Assembly (NCBI GenBank): GCA_965199805.1
Contig: CBDATO010000001.1
Location: forward strand, 1,736,001-1,800,000
Source: DATAZK01 sp965199805
GTDB taxonomy: Bacteria > Actinomycetota > Actinomycetes > Frankiales > Frankiaceae
Length of the DNA stretch: 64,000 bases
Direction: 5' to 3'
Position 1 is the stretch's first letter. Each line of letters opens with the position of its first letter. The translations under genes and the position numbers were made by a program. Shown here piece by piece: positions 1-10,102 of the stretch. Under the pieces are notes generated by a model. The model saw only the letters and a program-made list of their open reading frames with translations. It searched no databases and was not told the origin of the DNA.

Positions 1-142
1 ACTGCTGATGTTATTGACCGGATCAACCAGTATTCGTGAGGTGCTGGCCTTTCCTTTGACACGGGAGGAATGATTCAATGGGAGTTACCGCCAGTTACAC
101 CGGTTTCATGGCGGACCCCCGCACAGGTAGGAAAGAGTTCTC

Positions 143-484
143 ATGGCTCAACACACAAAGGTGCTCCTGATCGACGACCTCGACGGCTCCGAGGCCGAGG
201 AGACGGTCGCATTCGGTCTCGACGGCGGCACGTACGAGATCGATCTCTCCAGCGACAACGCGACGCAGCTGCGTGAGGCCCTGGCGGCTTACGTCGCCCA
301 CGGCCGCCGGGCAGCGGGCGCGCGCAGCGCATCGTCCGCGGGCGGCCGGCGCCGCAGCGCAGGCAGCCGTCCCGCCTCCAACACCTCCGACGTCCGCTCC
401 TGGGCACGCAGCCACGGCTACTCGGTCAACGACCGGGGCCGGGTGGCGTCCGAGGTCCTGGCGGCGTACGAGGCCGCGCACTAG
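143..484 (+). CDS. lsr2: Lsr2 family nucleoid-associated protein
   Basis: A 113-residue protein of typical Lsr2 length. The N-terminal half (about 1-58) has the acidic, beta-rich dimerisation-domain pattern beginning MAQHTKVLLIDDLDGSEA. A basic Ala/Ser/Gly/Arg linker follows, and the C-terminal DNA-binding half has the WARSHGYSVNDRGRV pattern with the RGR minor-groove loop. Family members are H-NS-like proteins that coat AT-rich DNA and silence acquired genes. The start follows a purine-rich AGGAAAG stretch. In mycobacteria and relatives lsr2 sits directly upstream of clpC; here an insertion sequence lies between the two. Identification is firm; the targets cannot be read from sequence. Confidence 0.95.
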   Translation: MAQHTKVLLIDDLDGSEAEETVAFGLDGGTYEIDLSSDNATQLREALAAYVAHGRRAAGARSASSAGGRRRSAGSRPASNTSDVRSWARSHGYSVNDRGRVASEVLAAYEAAH

Positions 485-548
485 CTGTACTGACCAGAGA
501 CGTTGGTTGAGGGCGTGTGACGACACGATCTGACGGATCTTGAAAGGC

Positions 549-609
549 GAAGACCTCCCGGCGTGGAGTGGAGCTGTCTAAGGAACCGCTCCGCCACCAG
601 GAGGTCTTC
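549..609 (+). promoter_or_regulatory. Inverted repeat covering the transposase ribosome-binding site
   Basis: GAAGACCTCC at 549-558 is the exact reverse complement of GGAGGTCTTC at 600-609, which contains most of the AGGAGGT Shine-Dalgarno (599-605) and runs up to the ATG at 610. A transcript entering from upstream (lsr2 side) could fold so that the ribosome site is paired, limiting transposase translation. The pairing is seen directly; the function is inferred from the known behaviour of other insertion sequences. Confidence 0.5.
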
Positions 610-1602
610 ATGTCCCACGCTAACGCTGCGCTGACGCCAAAAGCCCGGTTGAAGCTGGCCCGGTTGATAGTCGAGGACGGCTGGCCCGTCGCCCGGGCCG
701 CTGAACGGTTCCAGGTGTCGTGGCCGACCGCCAGCCGGTGGGCCGGCCGCTACCGTCAGTTCGGCGTGGCCGGCATGGCGGACCGCTCGTCACGGCCGCA
801 TCACAGTCCCCGCCGGACGCCGCAGCCGACCGTCCGCAAGATCGTGCACGTGCGGTGGAAGCGGCGCCTGGGCCCGGTCGCCATCGCCGGTGAGCTCGGC
901 CTGCCCGCCTCGACCGTGCACGCGGTGCTGGTGCGGTGCCGTATCAACCGGCTGGCCCATGTCGACCGGGCCACCGGCGAACCGGTCCGCCGCTACGAAC
1001 ATCCCCAGCCCGGTGACCTGCTGCATGTCGATGTCAAAAAGCTCGGCAACATTCCCGACGGTGGCGGCTGGCGCTATGTCGGTCGCCAGCAGGGCAACCG
1101 CAACCGGGCCGCAACCCCCGGCAGACCGCGCACCAAGAACCACGAACCAGTGCTGGGCACTGCTTTCGTGCACACCGTCATCGATGACCACAGTCGCGTT
1201 GCCTACGCCGAGGTCCATGACGATGAAACCGCCGCTACCGCCACCGGCGTGCTGCGCCGGGCCGTCGCCTGGTACGCCGCCCGCGGCGTCACGACCCAGC
1301 GGGTGCTGTCCGACAACGGCAGCGCCTACCGCAGTCACCTCTGGCGCGACACCTGCGCCGAGCTCGGCATCACCCCGAAACGAACCCGGCCCTACCGGCC
1401 GCAGACCAACGGCAAGATCGAACGCTTCCACCGCACCCTCGCCGACGGCTGGGCATTCCGCCGCCTCTACCGCAGCGAAAACGCGCGTCGAAACGCCCTG
1501 CCAGGCTGGCTACACGAGTACAACCACCACAGGCTGCACACCGCAATCGGGAAGGTCCCACCGATCACCCGCTTGACCAACGTCCCCGGGCTCTACAACT
1601 AG
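610..1602 (+). CDS. IS481-family DDE transposase
   Basis: A 330-residue transposase. Residues 8-60 form a winged helix-turn-helix (PVARAAERFQVSWPTASRW) and the rest is an rve integrase core with D141 (LLHVDVKKLG), D235 (VLSDNGSAY) and E271 (NGKIERFHRT), a D-D-35-E spacing. All three catalytic residues and the C-terminal core are present, so it looks functional. The ATG at 610 is chosen because AGGAGGT lies 4 bases upstream; an in-frame ATG at 568 has no such site. The gene separates lsr2 from clpC, which are normally adjacent. Family assignment is firm; the exact IS is not identified. Confidence 0.9.
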   Translation: MSHANAALTPKARLKLARLIVEDGWPVARAAERFQVSWPTASRWAGRYRQFGVAGMADRSSRPHHSPRRTPQPTVRKIVHVRWKRRLGPVAIAGELGLPASTVHAVLVRCRINRLAHVDRATGEPVRRYEHPQPGDLLHVDVKKLGNIPDGGGWRYVGRQQGNRNRAATPGRPRTKNHEPVLGTAFVHTVIDDHSRVAYAEVHDDETAATATGVLRRAVAWYAARGVTTQRVLSDNGSAYRSHLWRDTCAELGITPKRTRPYRPQTNGKIERFHRTLADGWAFRRLYRSENARRNALPGWLHEYNHHRLHTAIGKVPPITRLTNVPGLYN

Positions 1603-1620
1603 CCACGCAAGGCACGTGCT

Positions 1621-1659
1621 GAAGGGCGAGGGTTGTTGGGGGACGATCTCTCGCCCTTC
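1621..1659 (+). terminator. Possible terminator hairpin after the transposase
   Basis: GAAGGGCGAG (1621-1630) pairs with CTCGCCCTTC (1650-1659) around a 19-base loop, 19 bases after the transposase stop codon. No T-tract follows. It could end transposase transcription or belong to the right end of the element. Confidence 0.35.
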
Positions 1660-1683
1660 GTCGTGTCCGGACCGCCTCAGGAC

Positions 1684-1698
1684 TTCGCCGTCAGCGAA
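1684..1698 (+). promoter_or_regulatory. Candidate ClgR operator upstream of clpC
   Basis: TTCGC-CGTCA-GCGAA is a perfect 5-bp dyad with a 5-base spacer, about 260 bases before the clpC start. The Streptomyces and Corynebacterium regulator ClgR, which activates clp protease genes, is known to bind CGC-N5-GCG dyads with A/T flanks. The match to that core is exact. Regulation by ClgR here is inferred, since no clgR gene lies in the window. The rest of the 358-bp gap 1603-1960 contains only the possible IS end and a possible -10 element. Confidence 0.5.
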
Positions 1699-1893
1699 AG
1701 CCTGGGCACGGGAGTCGGGCGGGAACACCCGCCCCGCGCCCGGGAGTTGAGAGGGACAGGACCTGCGGGAGCAGGACACCCGGGGCTCCATCCGACCCCG
1801 GCACCGCCGATGGGTCTCGCATCAGGGTCGATGGCGACTTTCTGCGTGACCGGGGTGGCTGCGCGGAGAGAGATGCGAAGACGCGCACGGGGC

Positions 1894-1899
1894 TAGCAT
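1894..1899 (+). promoter_or_regulatory. Possible -10 element for clpC
   Basis: TAGCAT within GGGGCTAGCATG resembles a sigma-70-type -10 hexamer and lies 61 bases before the clpC ATG. No clear -35 hexamer is seen at the expected distance, so an activator such as ClgR may be needed, or this may be a chance match. Confidence 0.3.
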
Positions 1900-1960
1900 G
1901 CGAGAAGGCCGTCGGCAGCTGGAGCTGACGGGGCGGTCACACTCGCTCGAAGGAGCGCAC

Positions 1961-4456
<2,496 letters not shown>

Positions 4457-4470
4457 TTCGCTCGTCCAGC

Positions 4471-4508
4471 GATCCCCGCTGCCGGCCGTCTGGCTGGGAG
4501 CGGGGATC
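4471..4508 (+). terminator. Terminator after clpC
   Basis: GATCCCCGCT (4471-4480) pairs exactly with AGCGGGGATC (4499-4508) around an 18-base loop, starting 14 bases after the clpC stop. No strong T-tract follows, as is common in high-GC actinobacteria. It separates clpC from the type III PKS gene. Confidence 0.6.
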
Positions 4509-4553
4509 TCTGCGTTACCGACTGGGCGCAACCATCGAGGGTAGGTCGCCGCA

Positions 4554-5609
4554 ATGACGGCAGGTGCAGCGGCGGGACCGGGGGCGTACGTCGCGGGCTT
4601 CGGCACCGCCGTACCCGAGCCGATGAAGCAGGCCGACCTCTGGGACGGCTTCTTCCGCGACCACTACGCGGGCAGCCGGCTCGCCGAGCGCATTTTTGCG
4701 TCGTCGGCGATCACCCGGCGTCACGGGGTCGCGGATCCGCTGGTCGTCGACGTGTCGCAGTGGTCGACCGGCCGGCGCATGGACCGCTACGTCGCCGAGG
4801 CTCCGCAGCTCGGCAAGGCCGCCCTGACCCAGGCCCTGTCTGCGGCCGAGCTCGACGCGGGTGACGTCGGCCTGTTCGCGGTGGCGTCCTGCACCGGCTA
4901 CAGCACGCCCGGTCTCGACCTGATCCTCGCGCGCGATCTCGGGATGAGCCCGGCGGTGCAGCGGCTGCTCATCGGCCACATGGGGTGCTACGCCGCACTG
5001 CCCGGCCTCGGAGCGGTGAGCGACTTCGTGGTGGCGCGGCGCCGCCCGGCGGTGCTGCTCTGCGTCGAGCTGACCTCGCTGCACATCCAGCCCGCCACGA
5101 ACGACCCGGCGCAGATGGTCGCCCACGCCCTGTTCTCCGACGCCGCGGCGGCCGTGGTGCTCCGGCCGACCCCGACCCCCGGGTCGCTGCGCGTCGTCGA
5201 CATCGTGGCGCTGGCCGATCACTCCACCGCCGACCACATGACCTGGGACATCACCGACCTCGGCTTCCGGATGGGGCTCTCACCGCGGGTGCCCGCGGTG
5301 CTGGCGCGGCACGTCGGTGAGGTCGTCCGTGACCGGCTGCTCGCGCCGAACGGGCTCACCCCCGCCGACGTGGCGGGGTGGGCCGTGCACCCGGGCGGGC
5401 GGCGCATCCTCGAGGTCGTCGAGGAGCAGCTGGGGCTCGCGCCTGCGGCCATGGCCTCCTCGTACGCGGTGCTCGACCAGTTCGGCAACTGCTCGTCGGC
5501 GACCGTGCTGATGGTGCTCGAGCGGCTGCCGCAGGCTCCCGGCCCCGTGGTGGCGATGGCCTTCGGGCCCGGGCTCACCCTGTACGCGGCGCTGCTGCAC
5601 CGCGACTGA
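4554..5609 (+). CDS. Type III polyketide synthase (chalcone synthase superfamily)
   Basis: A 351-residue single-module ketosynthase of normal family length. The catalytic triad is visible: C145 in GHMGCYAALPG, H279 in WAVHPGGRR and N312 in DQFGNCSSA. The C-terminal AFGPG loop of the family lies at 336-340. Such enzymes condense an acyl-CoA starter with malonyl-CoA units to make pyrones, resorcinols or naphthalenes; the starter and product cannot be read here. It is alone between clpC and mutY, with no adjacent methyltransferase or oxidase. A UbiA-like prenyltransferase gene lies about 5 kb away on the other strand. The start follows a GAGGGTAGG purine stretch. Confidence 0.9.
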   Translation: MTAGAAAGPGAYVAGFGTAVPEPMKQADLWDGFFRDHYAGSRLAERIFASSAITRRHGVADPLVVDVSQWSTGRRMDRYVAEAPQLGKAALTQALSAAELDAGDVGLFAVASCTGYSTPGLDLILARDLGMSPAVQRLLIGHMGCYAALPGLGAVSDFVVARRRPAVLLCVELTSLHIQPATNDPAQMVAHALFSDAAAAVVLRPTPTPGSLRVVDIVALADHSTADHMTWDITDLGFRMGLSPRVPAVLARHVGEVVRDRLLAPNGLTPADVAGWAVHPGGRRILEVVEEQLGLAPAAMASSYAVLDQFGNCSSATVLMVLERLPQAPGPVVAMAFGPGLTLYAALLHRD

Positions 5610-5615
5610 GGCCGC

Positions 5616-6497
5616 TCAGCCCGGCAGCGCGTACCCGTCCGTGGATCCCACGACGAGGCCGTCGGCGAGCAGGCCGGCGAGGGCCCGGTCGTACTGCAGG
5701 CCGTCCGGCAGCAGGGCTTGCAGGGCAGCTGCACCGAGCGGACCGTCCGCCTCGCGCAGCGCGGCGAGCAGGCGGCCGCGGGCCTGCCGGTCGGTGCCCT
5801 CGTAGCCCTGCGCCTTGCGGGTGGCGATGCCGAGCTCGGCGGCGGTCGGCGCCCCCTCGGCGAGCCAGCGGCAGTCGGCGCCGATCGGGCACAGCGCACA
5901 CCGCGGGCTGCGGGAGCTGCACACCACGGCACCGAGCTCCATCAGCGCGGCCGAGAGCTGCGCGGCGGCCGGAGCCTGTGCCGGCAGCAGCGCGTCCACC
6001 TCGGCGTCGGGGATCCGCTCGGCCAGCGGCAGCCCCAGCGACCAGCGCGCCACCACCCGGCGCACGTTCGTGTCGACCACCGGCACGCGGGCCCCGTACG
6101 CGAACGCCGCCACGGCCGCCGCCGTGTACGCGCCCACGCCCGGCAGGGCCCGGAGCTCGTCGAGGCCGGCGGGCACCTCGCCGCCGTGCAGCTGCGTGAC
6201 GGCGACCGCGCAGCCGTGCAGCCGCAGGGCCCGGCGCGGATAGCCCAGCCGTCCCCAGGCACGTACCGCCTCGCCGGAGGGCTCCGCCGCGAGCGCGGCC
6301 GGCGTGGGCCAGCGGGTCATCCAGCTGTCGTACACCGGCAGCACCCGCACGACCGGCGTCTGCTGCAGCATGAACTCGCTGACGAGCACGCCCCACGGCG
6401 TGGTCCCGGAGCGCCGCCAGGGCAGGTCACGGGCATTGGCCGCATACCAGTCGCCCAGCGTGCGCATCGCCGCCGCCGGGTGCCGTGCACCGGCCAA
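5616..6497 (-). CDS. mutY: A/G-specific adenine DNA glycosylase MutY
   Basis: Removes adenine mispaired with 8-oxoguanine. The HhH-GPD core has the catalytic Glu in VSEFMLQQTPV, the hairpin LPGVGAYTAAAVAAFAYG and catalytic Asp in VPVVDTNVRR. The iron-sulfur cluster cysteines follow C-x6-C-x2-C-x5-C. At 293 residues the C-terminal NUDIX-like domain is short or absent, as in mycobacterial MutY. The TTG at 6497 gives the longest frame and starts 4 bases after the disA stop; an ATG at 6467 is an equally plausible start. It is last in a leftward radA-disA-mutY run and converges on the PKS gene with 6 bases between stops. Confidence 0.92.
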   Translation of the reverse strand: MAGARHPAAAMRTLGDWYAANARDLPWRRSGTTPWGVLVSEFMLQQTPVVRVLPVYDSWMTRWPTPAALAAEPSGEAVRAWGRLGYPRRALRLHGCAVAVTQLHGGEVPAGLDELRALPGVGAYTAAAVAAFAYGARVPVVDTNVRRVVARWSLGLPLAERIPDAEVDALLPAQAPAAAQLSAALMELGAVVCSSRSPRCALCPIGADCRWLAEGAPTAAELGIATRKAQGYEGTDRQARGRLLAALREADGPLGAAALQALLPDGLQYDRALAGLLADGLVVGSTDGYALPG

Positions 6498-6501
6498 CGG
6501 A

Positions 6502-7584
6502 TCAGACGTAGCGCTCGAGGATGCTGGACTCGGCCAGCCGGGAGAGCCCCTCGCGCACGGAGCGGGCGCGGGTCTCGCCGACGCCGTCCACCGCCTGCAG
6601 ATCGTCGATGGTGGCGGCGAGCAGCTTCTGCAGGCTGCCGAAGTGGTCGACGAGCCGGTCGACGACGAGCCGGGGCAGGCGCGGCACCTTGGCGAGCAGC
6701 CGGTAACCGCGCGGGCTCACCGCGGTCTCGAGCACGTCGGCGCCGCCGGAGTAGCCCATGACGCGGGCGAGCACCGCGATGTCGAGCAGGTCGGCGGCGT
6801 TGGCGCTCGACAGGTCCGACAGCACGGTGTCGGCCGTACGCGTGCGGCGGACGCCGGACGGCAGGTAGTCGCGAACGATGAGCTCGCGCTCCTGCTCGAC
6901 CCCCGCCATCAGTTCCTCGAGCTGCAGGGAGAGCAGCCGGCCGTCGGTGCCGAGCTCGACCACGTAACCGTTGATCTCCTCGGAGATCCGCAGCACCATC
7001 TCCAGCCGCTGGGAGACCGCCACCGCGTCGCGCACCGTGACCAGGTCTTCGATCTCCAGCGCCGACAGCGTGCCGGACACCTCGTCGAGGCGCAGCTTGT
7101 AGCGCTCCAGCGTGGCAAGCGCCTGGTTGGCCCGCGACAGGATCGCCGCCGAGTCGTCCAGCACGTAGCGCCGGCCCTCGACGTAGAGCGCGATGATCCG
7201 CATCGACTGGCTCACCGAGATGACGGGGTAGCCGGTCTGCTTCGCGACCCGCTCGGCGGTGCGGTGACGGGTGCCCTGCTCGTCGGTGGGGATGGTGGGG
7301 TCGGGCACCAGGTGGACGTTTGCCCGCTGGATGCGGGTGCCGTCGGTGGACAGCACGACGGCGCCGTCCATCTTCGACAGCTCGCGCAACCGGGTGGCGG
7401 TGAACCCGACGTCGAACTCGAAGCCACCGGTGGACAGCGACTCGACCGTGCGGTCGTAGCCGAGGACGATGAGGCCGCCCGTGTTTCCCCGCAGGATCCG
7501 TTCGAGACCGTCACGCAGCTGGGTGCCCGGGGCCATCGCGGCCAGCACGGTACGCAGGACGTCCTCGCCTGCGGCGGCTGCCAT
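6502..7584 (-). CDS. disA: DNA integrity scanning protein DisA (diadenylate cyclase)
   Basis: A 360-residue enzyme that makes cyclic di-AMP from two ATP and scans branched DNA. The N-terminal DAC domain has the DGA motif (MDGAVVLS) and the GTRHRTAERVA motif. The central helical region and the C-terminal tandem HhH domain (LQAVDGVGETRARSVREGL) are intact. The ATG at 7584 is preferred to an upstream frame extension because AGGGAG precedes it and it aligns with family N-termini. It lies 76 bases downstream of radA and 4 bases before mutY. The radA-disA pairing is conserved in Bacillus, where RadA restrains DisA. Confidence 0.95.
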   Translation of the reverse strand: MAAAAGEDVLRTVLAAMAPGTQLRDGLERILRGNTGGLIVLGYDRTVESLSTGGFEFDVGFTATRLRELSKMDGAVVLSTDGTRIQRANVHLVPDPTIPTDEQGTRHRTAERVAKQTGYPVISVSQSMRIIALYVEGRRYVLDDSAAILSRANQALATLERYKLRLDEVSGTLSALEIEDLVTVRDAVAVSQRLEMVLRISEEINGYVVELGTDGRLLSLQLEELMAGVEQERELIVRDYLPSGVRRTRTADTVLSDLSSANAADLLDIAVLARVMGYSGGADVLETAVSPRGYRLLAKVPRLPRLVVDRLVDHFGSLQKLLAATIDDLQAVDGVGETRARSVREGLSRLAESSILERYV

Positions 7585-7660
7585 CGGTCTCCCTGTGGGC
7601 TCGCTGATTTCTCCTGATCCTAGAGCCGTGAAGGGCCTCACACGGCTGCACGGCACGTGA

Positions 7661-9265
7661 TCAATGCGGTGCTCTCGGCAAACTCCCAGTGAAGCGAGAG
7701 TGCTGAGCTGCAGCGACAGGCGCGGCTAGGCGAGCTCGTCGTCGGTCTCGGGACGAGACCGTTACCGAATCGAGATCGATGACGAACCGGCGGGGAGGCC
7801 CGGACGCCTCGGCGCGGGCGGGCCGCCGGGAACGGGGGACGACGCCGGCGACCTTGCTGAGCGCGCCGATCGCCTCGCGGACGTCGGACACCTCGAGGAC
7901 CGTCACCCCCTCCGGCGCCGTGCCGAAGCCGCGCGGCACGATGGCGCGGCGAAAGCCCAGGCGGGCCGCCGCGGCGAGCCGCCGGTCGACCCCGCCGACA
8001 GGCCGGATCTCGCCGGAGAGCCCGACCTCGCCGACCGCCACCAGATCGACCGGGATCGGCACCGACTCGGCCGCGCTGTACAGCGCCAGCAGCGCGGCCA
8101 GGTCGGCGGCGGGCTCGGTGAGGCGGAAGCCGCCCACCGTGGAGACGTAGACGTCCTTGCTCAGTGCCGCGGTGAGCTGCTGGGTGTGCAGCACCGCCAG
8201 CGTCATCGACAGCCGGGCCGGGTCGACCCCCGACACCGCCCGCCGCGGGTTGGGGCCGGCCGGGGGTGCGACGAGGGCCTGCACCTCGGCCACCAGCGGC
8301 CGGCGGCCCTCGAGGGTGACCGTGACGCAGGTGCCCGGCTGTGCCGGCGCCTGCCCGCCGAGGCCGCCCGGACCGCTCTCGGTACGCAGCCGCGACAGGA
8401 AGAGCCCGCTCGGATCCGGCAGGTCGGTGAGGCCGTCGCCGTCGAGCCGGAAGCAGCCGACCTCGTCGGTCGGGCCGTACCGGTTCTTCACCGCGCGCAC
8501 CATGCGCAGCGACGTCGCCCGCTCGCCCTCCGCCGCCAGCACGACGTCGACCAGGTGCTCCAGGGTGCGCGGGCCTGCCACGCTGCCGTCCTTCGTCACG
8601 TGGCCGACGAGGAGCGTGGCCATCGCCCGGGACTTGGCCAGCCCGACGAGCGCGCTCGCCACCTCACGCACCTGGGTGACCCCGCCGGGCACGCCCTCGA
8701 CATCGGGTGAGGCGACCGTCTGCACCGAGTCGACGATCAGCAGCGCGGGCTCGACCTGCTCGACGTGGGTCATCAGCGCACCGAGGTCGGTCTCGGCCGC
8801 GAGGTAGAGGGAGTCGGCGAGCGCACCGATGCGTGCCGCCCGCGCCTGCACCTGCGCCGCCGTCTCCTCGCCGGTGACGAGCAGCACCCGCCGGCCCGAG
8901 CGCGCGGCATTGGCGGCGACGGCCAGCAGCAGGGTGGACTTGCCGACCCCGGGCTCACCGGACAGCAGCACCACGCCGCCCGGCACGAGACCGCCGCCGA
9001 GTACGCGGTCGAACTCGCTGAGCCCGGTCTTCCACGCCTCCGCCTCGCCCGGCTGCACCTCGGTGATGGGCACCGCGGGCACCACGGTGCGTCCGGCCAC
9101 CCGGCCACCGCCGACGGCCGCGCCGATCCGCCCCACCGGGCGCGCCACGTACTCCTCGACACTGCCCCAGGCCTGGCAGGCAGCGCAGCGGCCGAGCCAC
9201 TTCAGCGACTCGGCGGAGCACTCGCTGCAGCGGTAACGGACGGCGGGCTGTCGTACGGCGGGCAT
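7661..9265 (-). CDS. radA: DNA repair protein RadA (Sms)
   Basis: A RecA-like branch-migration helicase for recombination intermediates. The N-terminal zinc finger uses C13, C16, C27 and C30. Walker A GEPGVGKST is at 103-111 and the RadA-specific KNRYG motif at 260-264. A Lon-protease-like domain without a catalytic dyad fills the C-terminal half. At 534 residues it is longer than usual (about 455-480), with a basic C-terminal tail. The start at 9265 gives the family N-terminus MPAVRQPAVRYRCSEC; an upstream extension is read through tandem repeats and is not coding. It lies between lpqE and disA. Confidence 0.95.
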   Translation of the reverse strand: MPAVRQPAVRYRCSECSAESLKWLGRCAACQAWGSVEEYVARPVGRIGAAVGGGRVAGRTVVPAVPITEVQPGEAEAWKTGLSEFDRVLGGGLVPGGVVLLSGEPGVGKSTLLLAVAANAARSGRRVLLVTGEETAAQVQARAARIGALADSLYLAAETDLGALMTHVEQVEPALLIVDSVQTVASPDVEGVPGGVTQVREVASALVGLAKSRAMATLLVGHVTKDGSVAGPRTLEHLVDVVLAAEGERATSLRMVRAVKNRYGPTDEVGCFRLDGDGLTDLPDPSGLFLSRLRTESGPGGLGGQAPAQPGTCVTVTLEGRRPLVAEVQALVAPPAGPNPRRAVSGVDPARLSMTLAVLHTQQLTAALSKDVYVSTVGGFRLTEPAADLAALLALYSAAESVPIPVDLVAVGEVGLSGEIRPVGGVDRRLAAAARLGFRRAIVPRGFGTAPEGVTVLEVSDVREAIGALSKVAGVVPRSRRPARAEASGPPRRFVIDLDSVTVSSRDRRRARLAAPVAAAQHSRFTGSLPRAPH

Positions 9266-9303
9266 GGCCGAAACGTACGACCTGCCACCGACAATTTCGG
9301 CCC

Positions 9304-9348
9304 GACCAGGGTGTGGCCGATCAGGGTGTGGCGGATCAGGGTGTGGCG
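9304..9348. repeat. Three tandem 15-bp repeats at the lpqE/radA junction
   Basis: GACCAGGGTGTGGCC (9304-9318), GATCAGGGTGTGGCG (9319-9333) and GATCAGGGTGTGGCG (9334-9348) are head-to-tail copies. They straddle the lpqE stop codon (9336-9338, complement). On the minus strand each GATCA copy carries a TGA, so loss or gain of units shifts which copy supplies the stop without truncating the protein much. Confidence 0.8.
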
Positions 9349-9992
9349 GACGCGCTCTCACCGGGCGACGGGGTGGCGGACTCGGGCGCGGACGGGTCGG
9401 ATGACGCCGCCGCGCTCGGGGTGACCGTGGCGGAGGCGGCGGGGGTGGCCGTGGCGCTCGGGACGGCCGACGGGGTGGGCAACGAGCTGCCTGCCTCGTC
9501 GGTCTCCTTGGCGATCACGGGGACGGTGATGTCGAGCTCGCCGGCGCTCTGGAAGACCAGCTTGAGGCTCACGGTCTGGCCGACCAGCAGGTTGCGCTTC
9601 AGCCCGGTGAGCTGGGGCACCGCGGCGTCACCGTCGTTGTAGTACCGCGAACCGAGCGGATCGATCGTGGTCGCGCCGGCCGGGACGTAGGCCCCGGTCG
9701 CGTCGGCCGAGCTGATGCTGAGCAGGGTGTCGGTGTCGACGCCGCCGTTGAAGATCGCCATGTAGAGGGGCACGTCGCCGCCGGAGTCGGTCGGCCCGAC
9801 CAGGAAGATGTTGCGCAGGGTCAGATGACCGATGGCCCCGGTGACGCTGGTGAGCGTGACCCGCTCGCGTGACGTCTCGGCCTGATATCCGGCCGCGCAG
9901 GCGGTGAGCGGCAGCGCGGCCAGCAGGGCGACGCATGCGAGCCGGCGGCTCGAGCGACCGATTCCGCGAGACGGACGGAAGGTTGCGGTCAC
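9336..9992 (-). CDS. lpqE: LpqE-like lipoprotein (possible PCu(A)C-type)
   Basis: A 218-residue secreted lipoprotein. A basic n-region is followed by a hydrophobic stretch and the lipobox LTAC. The middle (about 60-165) resembles the PCu(A)C/LpqE copper-chaperone-like fold, with IGHLTLRNIFLVGP and VPLYMAIFNGG. I see no clear H(M)x10MxxHxM copper motif, so metal binding is doubtful. The last 50 residues are a Pro/Ser/Thr/Ala-rich tail. GTG at 9992 is chosen because AGGAGG lies 9 bases upstream. Mycobacterial lpqE (Rv3584) also neighbours radA, which supports the name. It is upstream of radA on the same strand. Confidence 0.75.
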   Translation of the reverse strand: MTATFRPSRGIGRSSRRLACVALLAALPLTACAAGYQAETSRERVTLTSVTGAIGHLTLRNIFLVGPTDSGGDVPLYMAIFNGGVDTDTLLSISSADATGAYVPAGATTIDPLGSRYYNDGDAAVPQLTGLKRNLLVGQTVSLKLVFQSAGELDITVPVIAKETDEAGSSLPTPSAVPSATATPAASATVTPSAAASSDPSAPESATPSPGESASATP

Positions 9993-10102
9993 CTGGGACA
10001 GCCTCCTGCAGACGGGAAACGTACGGACGCGGGTGCCGGCAGCCGGACGACCGGCGGCGGGCACACGTAACTGCTTGAAAAGGTAGCCCACCGGCGGCGG
10101 CT

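Larger units (their letters stand above)
490..1680 (+). mobile_element. IS481-family insertion sequence (ends not resolved)
   Basis: The transposase gene plus flanks form a single-ORF insertion sequence placed between lsr2 and clpC. I searched both flanks by eye for TGT...ACA-type terminal inverted repeats and a short target duplication and could not assign either with confidence, so the limits given are approximate outer bounds. A 10-bp inverted repeat at 1621-1630/1650-1659 (GAAGGGCGAG/CTCGCCCTTC) lies just after the transposase and may be its terminator. Confidence 0.55.

Noticed and set aside
1..142. End of an upstream gene or lsr2 promoter
   Set aside because: A short open stretch ends in TGA at 37-39 and a TTGACA occurs at 56-61, but the former is too short to identify and the latter has no -10 at a proper distance.
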